Of a stretch of 11,074 bases of DNA, positions 6,758-11,074 are shown piece by piece. Numbering within the stretch: the stretch's first letter is position 1; every line of letters starts with the position of its first letter. The stretch spans positions 1 to 11,074 of the forward strand of contig CAMEWU010000063.1 in assembly GCA_945946715.1 (NCBI GenBank), read 5' to 3'. This stretch comes from an uncultured Clostridium sp. (GTDB lineage: Bacteria; Bacillota; Clostridia; Lachnospirales; Lachnospiraceae). The notes below the pieces were generated by a model. The model searched no databases and was not told the DNA's origin. It saw only the letters and a program-made list of their open reading frames with translations. The position numbers were made by a program, and so were the translations under genes.

Positions 6758-8119
6758 ATGGAAAATATTACAGTTCGGGATTTGGTAGAGGCAACAAATG
6801 GTACTTTGCTTTGTGGTGATGAACATACGGTGGTTTCAGACATTTGTATTGATTCTAAGTCTGTTAAGGAAGGGGATATCTTTGTTCCGATTATAGGAGA
6901 ACGAGTAGATGCTCATCGATTTATTGAACAGGCATTAGAAATTGCGGCAGCAACTCTGACTTCAGAACATTTTGCAGTATCTGCGTCGAAACCATACATA
7001 AAAGTAAAGGATACAGGAAAGGCGTTACAGGATATAGCTGCTTATGTGCGAAGACGGTTACAGATTCCTATAGTGGCTGTAACAGGAAGTGTTGGTAAAA
7101 CCACAACCCGGAACATGATTGCAACAGCCTTAAGAAGTCAGAAGCAGGTATTTGAAACACAAAAGAATTTTAATAGCCAGATTGGCGTTCCGATTATGCT
7201 GACCAGAATCAGCAGTGCAGATGAAATTGCTGTTTTGGAATGTGGGATGAGTGAAGAAGGTCAGATTCATATACTGTCAGATTTGGTAAAGCCAAAGTAT
7301 GCAGTGGTTAGTACGATAGGGGTTGCACATATCGAACAGTTAAAGACACAGGAAAACATTCGTAAAGAAAAGCTGTCTATTATAGATGGCATGTCACCGG
7401 ATGGCGTTTTATTCTTAAATGGTAATGATAAAATGCTGGCAGAGGTAAAAGATAGTCTGACTTGTAATATTTGTTATTATGGAACAGAAGAGTGGTGTGA
7501 TTATCGGGCAGAAAATATCCAGTTTGATAAAGGCAGAAGTTACTTTGACTGTGTACATGGTGATGAGCGGGTGGCAGTAGAATTAAGTGTATTAGGACAG
7601 CATAATGTACTAAATTGTGTAGCTGCTTTGGCAGTTGCAGATACCTGTGGCATTCCTATGGATGTGGCTGCTGGAACATTTGCATATTTTCATGGACTAC
7701 GTCAGACAATTATTCAGTTGGAAAATCGTTTTACGATTTTGGATGACACCTATAATGCCAGCCCGGATTCCATGAAGGCAAGTCTGGATGTGCTTTGTCA
7801 CATTGAGACGGAGAGCAAAAGGGTTGCAGTATTAGGTGACATGTTTGAATTAGGAGAGGACTCTCAGCAATATCATTATGAAGTTGGAATGTATATATCG
7901 GAGCTTCCAATTGATGAGCTGGTAGTCGTTGGTGAACAAGCAAAGTTCATTAGTCAGGCAGTCAGAGAACATAACAGTGCTATAAGAATATGCGAAATGT
8001 CAGATAATGAAGAAGCGGTTATGTATCTTCTCGGGATATTAATGCCGGAAGATGTAGTATTAGTAAAAGGTTCCAATGGAATGCATATGAATGAAATTGT
8101 ACAAATGTTACAGCAATAA
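6758..8119 (+). CDS. murF: UDP-N-acetylmuramoyl-tripeptide--D-alanyl-D-alanine ligase
   Basis: 453 residues, full length for MurF. This cytoplasmic ligase adds D-Ala-D-Ala to UDP-MurNAc-tripeptide using ATP, the last cytoplasmic step in building the peptidoglycan stem peptide. An N-terminal substrate-binding domain (about 1-100) is followed by the Mur ligase P-loop TGSVGKTTT (109-117), NFNSQIGVP (137-145), the metal-site region LECGMSEEG (160-168), H191 in VAHIEQL, and K205 near the usual carbamylated-Lys region. The C-terminal part carries GQHNVLN (280-286), DDTYNASPDSM (329-339), LGDMFELGE (359-367) and KGSNGMHM (437-444), where the family more often has KGSR. The ribosome site AAAGGAGAGG precedes the ATG. 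It follows the HAD gene by 12 bases; other mur or ddl genes are not in the window. No terminator is seen after its TAA. Confidence 0.95.
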   Translation: MENITVRDLVEATNGTLLCGDEHTVVSDICIDSKSVKEGDIFVPIIGERVDAHRFIEQALEIAAATLTSEHFAVSASKPYIKVKDTGKALQDIAAYVRRRLQIPIVAVTGSVGKTTTRNMIATALRSQKQVFETQKNFNSQIGVPIMLTRISSADEIAVLECGMSEEGQIHILSDLVKPKYAVVSTIGVAHIEQLKTQENIRKEKLSIIDGMSPDGVLFLNGNDKMLAEVKDSLTCNICYYGTEEWCDYRAENIQFDKGRSYFDCVHGDERVAVELSVLGQHNVLNCVAALAVADTCGIPMDVAAGTFAYFHGLRQTIIQLENRFTILDDTYNASPDSMKASLDVLCHIETESKRVAVLGDMFELGEDSQQYHYEVGMYISELPIDELVVVGEQAKFISQAVREHNSAIRICEMSDNEEAVMYLLGILMPEDVVLVKGSNGMHMNEIVQMLQQ

Positions 8120-8123
8120 TGCA

Positions 8124-8152
8124 TTGACAAATTTCATCATATTTGATATTAT
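8124..8152 (+). promoter_or_regulatory. Strong promoter of the rubrerythrin-rubredoxin unit
   Basis: A perfect -35 TTGACA (8124-8129), a 17-base spacer and TATTAT (8147-8152) preceded by TG at 8144-8145 give an extended -10. The start point would be near 8159, leaving a leader of about 59 bases. The -35 begins only four bases after the murF stop. This is the closest to consensus of any promoter in the window. Confidence 0.88.
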
Positions 8153-8157
8153 CAAAT
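8141..8157. promoter_or_regulatory. Perfect 8-1-8 palindrome over the -10, probable repressor operator
   Basis: ATTTGATA (8141-8148), a central T, then TATCAAAT (8150-8157) form a perfect dyad that covers the whole -10 element. Odd-centred inverted repeats of this kind (7-1-7 core) are typical of Fur-superfamily sites, including PerR, which represses reverse rubrerythrins in Clostridium acetobutylicum. The assignment to PerR is inference. Binding here would block RNA polymerase. Confidence 0.6.
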
Positions 8158-8158
8158 A

Positions 8159-8183
8159 GAAAACAGTAATGATTACTATTTTC
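8159..8183. promoter_or_regulatory. Second dyad at the transcription start (operator or 5' hairpin)
   Basis: GAAAA, C, AGTAAT, G, ATTACT, A, TTTTC form a 25-base inverted repeat with one mismatched pair. Its core TAATGATTA resembles the centre of PerR/Fur boxes. It begins about where transcription should start, so it could be a second operator or an RNA hairpin at the 5' end of the mRNA. Its centre (8171) is 22 bases from that of the first palindrome (8149), about two helical turns. Confidence 0.5.
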
Positions 8184-8217
8184 TGATATATAAATAAACA
8201 GCAAAGGAGAATAAAAA

Positions 8218-8757
8218 ATGAAATTTGTATGTTCCGTATGTGGTTATGTTTACGAAGGAGATCAGGCACCTGCACAGTGCCCACAGTGTAAAGCACCTGC
8301 AGAAAAGTTTGTTGCACAGAGTGGAGAAATGAGCTGGGCATCAGAGCATGTTGTTGGTGTAGCACAGGGAGTAAGTCAGGATATTATTGATGATTTAAGA
8401 GCTAACTTTAATGGAGAGTGTACCGAGGTTGGTATGTATCTGGCTATGGCAAGAGTTGCTCATCGGGAAGGATATCCGGAAATTGGTATGTATTACGAGA
8501 AGGCGGCTTATGAAGAAGCTGAGCATGCTGCAAAGTTTGCTGAATTATTAGGTGAAGTAGTGACAGATAGCACTAAGAAGAATCTGGAATTGAGAGTAGA
8601 AGCAGAGAATGGTGCAACTGCAGGTAAGACAGATTTAGCAAAGAGAGCAAAGGCTGCAAACCTTGATGCAATCCATGATACCGTTCATGAGATGGCACGC
8701 GACGAGGCTAGACATGGCAAAGCATTTAAAGGTCTGTTGGATAGATACTTTGGCTAA
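8218..8757 (+). CDS. Reverse rubrerythrin (N-terminal rubredoxin-like domain plus diiron ferritin-like domain)
   Basis: 179 residues. Unlike classical rubrerythrin, the iron-binding rubredoxin-like knuckle is at the N-terminus: C5-x-x-C8 and C21-x-x-C24. The four-helix diiron domain follows from about residue 53, with E67 in NGECTE, the ExxH motif E100-x-x-H103 in YEEAEHAAKF, and a second ExxH, E163-x-x-H166, in RDEARHGKAF. Proteins of this type act in anaerobes as cytoplasmic NADH-dependent peroxidase/oxidase components that receive electrons through rubredoxin and reduce H2O2 or O2 to water. The AAAGGAG ribosome site is eight bases before the ATG. The gene has its own strong promoter with palindromic operators and is followed by its likely electron donor, rubredoxin. 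Confidence 0.94.
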   Translation: MKFVCSVCGYVYEGDQAPAQCPQCKAPAEKFVAQSGEMSWASEHVVGVAQGVSQDIIDDLRANFNGECTEVGMYLAMARVAHREGYPEIGMYYEKAAYEEAEHAAKFAELLGEVVTDSTKKNLELRVEAENGATAGKTDLAKRAKAANLDAIHDTVHEMARDEARHGKAFKGLLDRYFG

Positions 8758-8816
8758 TTAAGCATTCCCATTTTGGAATACTTAGAATAATAATCTAAAA
8801 GAAAGGGGAAATGATT

Positions 8817-8984
8817 ATGCAGAAGTATTTTTGTAATCCATGTGGTTATACCTATGATCCGGAAAAAGGAGATCCTGAACATGGCATAGCTCCAGGTACC
8901 GCTTTTGAAGATATACCAGATGATTGGGTATGCCCGATTTGCGGTGTTAGCAAGAGTATGTTCCAGGTTTGTATTGAAAACTAG
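8817..8984 (+). CDS. Rubredoxin
   Basis: 55 residues, full length for rubredoxin. The iron is held by C6-x-x-C9 (FCNPCGY) and C39-x-x-C42 (VCPICGVSK), and the conserved PDDWVCP and GVSKSMF stretches are present. ATG 8811 lies in the same frame but is only two bases from the GGGG Shine-Dalgarno (8805-8808). ATG 8817 is eight bases away and gives the normal N-terminus MQKYFC, so it is preferred. Rubredoxin shuttles single electrons, here most likely from an NADH:rubredoxin reductase elsewhere to the adjacent rubrerythrin. The 59-base gap from rubrerythrin holds only a short ATTCC/GGAAT hairpin (8764-8779) without a T-run, so both genes probably share the upstream promoter. The gene ends just before a strong terminator. 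Confidence 0.95.
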   Translation: MQKYFCNPCGYTYDPEKGDPEHGIAPGTAFEDIPDDWVCPICGVSKSMFQVCIEN

Positions 8985-9000
8985 GAAGATATAGCGAAGA

Positions 9001-9042
9001 AAGAGAGTAGATAAGGAATGAAACTTGTCTACCCTCTTTTTT
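9001..9042 (+). terminator. Intrinsic terminator after rubredoxin
   Basis: GAGAGTAGATAAG (9003-9015) pairs with CTTGTCTACCCTC (9024-9036), giving 13 base pairs with one A-C mismatch and one G-T wobble, an 8-base loop, and a run of six T (9037-9042). Two As before the stem can pair with the first Ts. It should end the rubrerythrin-rubredoxin transcript and insulate the ABC-F gene, whose start is only about 38 bases further on. Confidence 0.9.
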
Positions 9043-9080
9043 ATTGTAATGATTATTGGAACTTCAAATGAGGGATGAAT

Positions 9081-10607
9081 ATGGCACAAATTAATGTAAC
9101 AAATCTTACTTTTTCTTATGAAGGAAGTTTTGATGATATTTTTGAAGATGTTTCCTTTTCTATTGATACTGATTGGAAATTGGGCTTGATTGGACGAAAT
9201 GGAAAAGGAAAAACCACCTTTTTGAATCTTTTGCTGGGAAAATATAACTATAAAGGTACGATTGGTACCTCTACAGTATTTGATTATTTTCCCTATCATA
9301 TTTCCCAAGAACAAATGCTTCTGCCGGCAGCGGAATTCGTAGATGTTCTTAAGGATCAATGCCAGCTATGGCGCGTAATATGTGAACTGGAACAATTATG
9401 TGAAAGTACAGAAATTCTCTTTCGACCATTTCAGGAATTAAGTCCGGGAGAACGTACTAAGATTCTGCTGTCTGTTTTGTTTTCAGGAGAAAATGACTTT
9501 TTGCTGATTGATGAACCAACCAATCATCTGGATGAAAAATCCAGAGAACAAGTGAAAGAATATTTATCGTGTAAGAAAGGGTTTGTTTTGGTTTCTCATG
9601 ATCGGGATTTATTGGACGCCTGTGTAGATCATGTTTTGGTATTAAACAGACAGACGATAGAAGTTCAAAATGGAAATTTTTCAAGCTGGTGGGAAAACAA
9701 GGAACGAAAAGATCAGTTTGCAAAGTCGGAAAATGAAAAGCATCTCAGGGAAATAGGAAAGTTGAAGCAGGCAGCAACGCGTACTTCCCAGTGGGCAGAT
9801 AAAAGTGAAAATACAAAGATAGGATTCGACCCAATTAAGGAACATGATAGATTCCTTGATACAAGAGCATATATTGGTGCGAAAACAAAGAAGATGCAAA
9901 GCCGGGTAAAACAGATAGAAAAACGTATTAATCGGGAAATTGAAGAAAAAGAAGGACTTTTAGCTGATTTGGAACAACCGATTGATTTAAAAATTATGCC
10001 TCTTATACATCATAAAGATGTGCTTGCACATATTAGAGATTATTCTCTTCAATATGAAAATGGAGAAAAACCGGTTTTGACGAATATAACCTTTGATATT
10101 CAAAAGGGTGACAGGATTGCTATTCATGGTGAAAACGGTTGTGGAAAATCAACACTAATAAAAATGATTTTGGAGAAAGCAGGTGTTTTGGATATGCATA
10201 TGCCTGTGGTAGAAAGTGGGATTTGTGAAACCGCTTCCGGTCTGGTGATTTCATATGTGAATCAAGATACATCTATATTAACGGGAAGCATTTCTAAGTT
10301 TTGTACAGAACATAATTTAGATGAAAGTTTGTTTTGTGCCATACTTAGACAGATGGATATGGAACGGGTACAATTTCAGAAGAATATGGAAAATTATTCT
10401 GAAGGGCAAAAAAAGAAGGTCTTGATTGCTGCAAGCCTGCTTACACCGGCACATCTGTATGTGTGGGATGAACCCCTGAATTATATTGATGTATTTACCA
10501 GAATGCAAATTGAAAAGTTGTTACTTACATATCAGCCGACCATGTTATTTGTAGAACATGATACAAGGTTTCGTGAAAAAATCGAGACTAAAACGATTCG
10601 GCTTTGA
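9081..10607 (+). CDS. Lsa-family ABC-F ribosome protection protein
   Basis: 508 residues from this ATG. ATG 9075 would add two residues but touches the GAGGG ribosome site (9070-9074), while 9081 is spaced six bases from it. Two ABC ATPase domains without membrane segments: Walker A GRNGKGKT (38-45), signature LSPGE (120-124), Walker B LLIDEP (141-146, catalytic E145), SHD switch (172-174); then a charged helical interdomain linker (about 203-298); then Walker A GENGCGKST (350-358), signature YSEGQ (439-443), Walker B YVWDEP (460-465, E464) and EHD (492-494). N-terminal and Walker-region similarity to Lsa(A), including DTDWKLGLIGRNG, is evident. Such proteins bind the ribosomal E site and displace lincosamides, pleuromutilins and streptogramin A from the peptidyl transferase centre. 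Phenotype cannot be deduced from sequence alone; many Clostridia carry intrinsic members. No convincing promoter is visible in the short gap after the preceding terminator. Confidence 0.9.
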   Translation: MAQINVTNLTFSYEGSFDDIFEDVSFSIDTDWKLGLIGRNGKGKTTFLNLLLGKYNYKGTIGTSTVFDYFPYHISQEQMLLPAAEFVDVLKDQCQLWRVICELEQLCESTEILFRPFQELSPGERTKILLSVLFSGENDFLLIDEPTNHLDEKSREQVKEYLSCKKGFVLVSHDRDLLDACVDHVLVLNRQTIEVQNGNFSSWWENKERKDQFAKSENEKHLREIGKLKQAATRTSQWADKSENTKIGFDPIKEHDRFLDTRAYIGAKTKKMQSRVKQIEKRINREIEEKEGLLADLEQPIDLKIMPLIHHKDVLAHIRDYSLQYENGEKPVLTNITFDIQKGDRIAIHGENGCGKSTLIKMILEKAGVLDMHMPVVESGICETASGLVISYVNQDTSILTGSISKFCTEHNLDESLFCAILRQMDMERVQFQKNMENYSEGQKKKVLIAASLLTPAHLYVWDEPLNYIDVFTRMQIEKLLLTYQPTMLFVEHDTRFREKIETKTIRL

Positions 10608-10665
10608 AATATAAAGAAGGTCATTGTAGTAGGTAAATTATGGTTTAACGCAATAACCTTCAACC

Positions 10666-10834
10666 GCGGTGGATGAGGATATACATTCACTCACGACCCG
10701 CTTTCGCTCCGGCCAGCACGTAACGGTACGTAAGGCTGTGCACTACAGACACCTATTGTGTTAAGAATCTGAGCACAGCCTAAGGACCGACGTGCTTCTA
10801 GGGTCGTTCGCGAACATATATCCTCATCCACCGC
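10666..10834. repeat. Long inverted repeat, outer stem of the large RNA
   Basis: GCGGTGGATGAGGATATA (10666-10683) and its exact reverse complement (10817-10834) enclose 133 bases that themselves hold four nested helices. After one C-T mismatch the arm extends three pairs outward (10662-10664 with 10836-10838), ending next to hairpin 0, so the two could stack. Confidence 0.85.
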
Positions 10835-11063
10835 TGTTTTCGTAATGCACAAATCCATAATTTATAGTGTGGCAAGTAGTAAGGATCCGCGAGAATTATA
10901 GTAATTTTAACTTGCGCGGAGCGGTACTTTGCCACCTCAATAAATTATGGGTTATCCTGTACAGTTGGCTACCGGTTTCGATGGTATATAGTTGCAAGCA
11001 GACCCTAAAAGCACGTTGGTACTTAGGCTGTGTTCTTTACAGCCTTATGTACCACTACGTGCT
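10715..11063. repeat. Duplicated arm module within the large RNA
   Basis: Two arms share order and sequence. Copy one (10715-10796) has AGCACGT, GGTAC, GGCTGT, then ACAGCC and ACGTGCT. Copy two (11010-11063) has AGCACGT, GGTAC, GGCTGT, ACAGCC, GTACCA and ACGTGCT with a shorter apex. Because the pairing arms are identical, the 5' arm of one copy could pair with the 3' arm of the other. Confidence 0.7.
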
Positions 11064-11074
11064 GACCGGAGCGG

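Larger units (their letters stand above)
10616..11074. ncRNA. Very large ornate structured RNA (ROOL/GOLLD-like candidate), runs off the window
   Basis: No plausible gene occupies this stretch, yet most of it folds into nested helices. Hairpin 0: 10616-10626 with 10651-10661 (one mismatch). Stem A: 10666-10683 with 10817-10834, 18 perfect pairs. Inside it: 10693-10699/10801-10807 (7 pairs), 10715-10721/10790-10796 (7), 10724-10727/10786-10789 (4), 10734-10741/10773-10780 (8), 10746-10749/10768-10771 and 10750-10752/10758-10760. Stem E: 10852-10865 with 10940-10953 (14, one wobble), enclosing 10869-10878/10925-10935, 10886-10891/10915-10920 and 10892-10898/10902-10908. Domain 3: 11010-11016/11057-11063, 11017-11022/11049-11054 and 11026-11031/11039-11044. 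Size and multi-stem layout suit the ROOL or GOLLD classes known from Firmicutes, but I cannot match a consensus. The strand is unresolved: read on the - strand, hairpin 0 gains a G-U pair and is followed by TTTATATTT, a terminator-like end, whereas several + strand wobbles favour the other direction. Confidence 0.7.

Noticed and set aside
8764..8779. Terminator between rubrerythrin and rubredoxin
   Set aside because: The ATTCC/GGAAT hairpin is only five pairs and has no following T-run.
8754..9359. 201-codon open frame on the - strand opposite the rubredoxin-terminator-ABC-F start region
   Set aside because: It runs antisense through rubredoxin, a terminator and the conserved N-terminus of the ABC-F gene, and the protein has no recognisable domain.
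10971..10986. tRNA-like T-arm (GGTTTCGATGG)
   Set aside because: No acceptor, anticodon or D arm can be placed around it; it fits better as a short hairpin within the large RNA.
10608..11074. Group II intron, integron attC site or transposon end as the explanation for the structured right end
   Set aside because: No GUGYG-type intron 5' end, no reverse transcriptase or transposase fragment, and the pairing is spread over more than 400 bases in several domains, far beyond attC size.

Overview
The window is AT-rich, tightly packed and mostly on the + strand. Gene content points to an anaerobic Clostridia species, most likely Lachnospiraceae: a reverse-type rubrerythrin with rubredoxin, an Lsa-type ABC-F protein, a PF06541 membrane protein, a nuclease-fused Rad3/DinG helicase and a DUF1189 protein. 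The assignment rests on family content and base composition only.

Left part (1-2050): the 3' part of a LytS/YesM-type sensor kinase gene, cut by the window edge, has Asn where the phospho-accepting His should be. A DUF1189 membrane protein follows. A CYTH/triphosphate tunnel protein converges on it from the - strand, and the two stop codons overlap.

Middle part (2051-8119): a clear promoter (TTGACT-17-TATAAA) starts a same-strand run: DJ-1/PfpI protein, PF06541 membrane protein, nuclease-helicase fusion, HAD/Cof phosphatase and MurF. A second promoter candidate at the end of the helicase gene precedes a structured, repeat-containing leader in front of the HAD-murF pair.

Right part (8120-10607): an oxidative-stress unit, rubrerythrin plus a 55-residue rubredoxin, has a near-consensus extended -10 promoter. 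One perfect palindrome overlaps its -10 and a second lies about 22 bp downstream, which suggests control by a Fur/PerR-class repressor. A strong intrinsic terminator closes the unit. An Lsa-family ABC-F ribosome protection gene follows.

Right end (10608-11074, running off the edge): about 460 bases without a credible gene but full of long nested complementary arms, including a perfect 18-bp stem, a 14-bp stem with one wobble, two related multi-helix arms and a possible pseudoknot. This looks like most of a very large ornate structured RNA of the ROOL/GOLLD kind. The exact class and the transcribed strand cannot be settled by eye. It is the most interesting item in the window.
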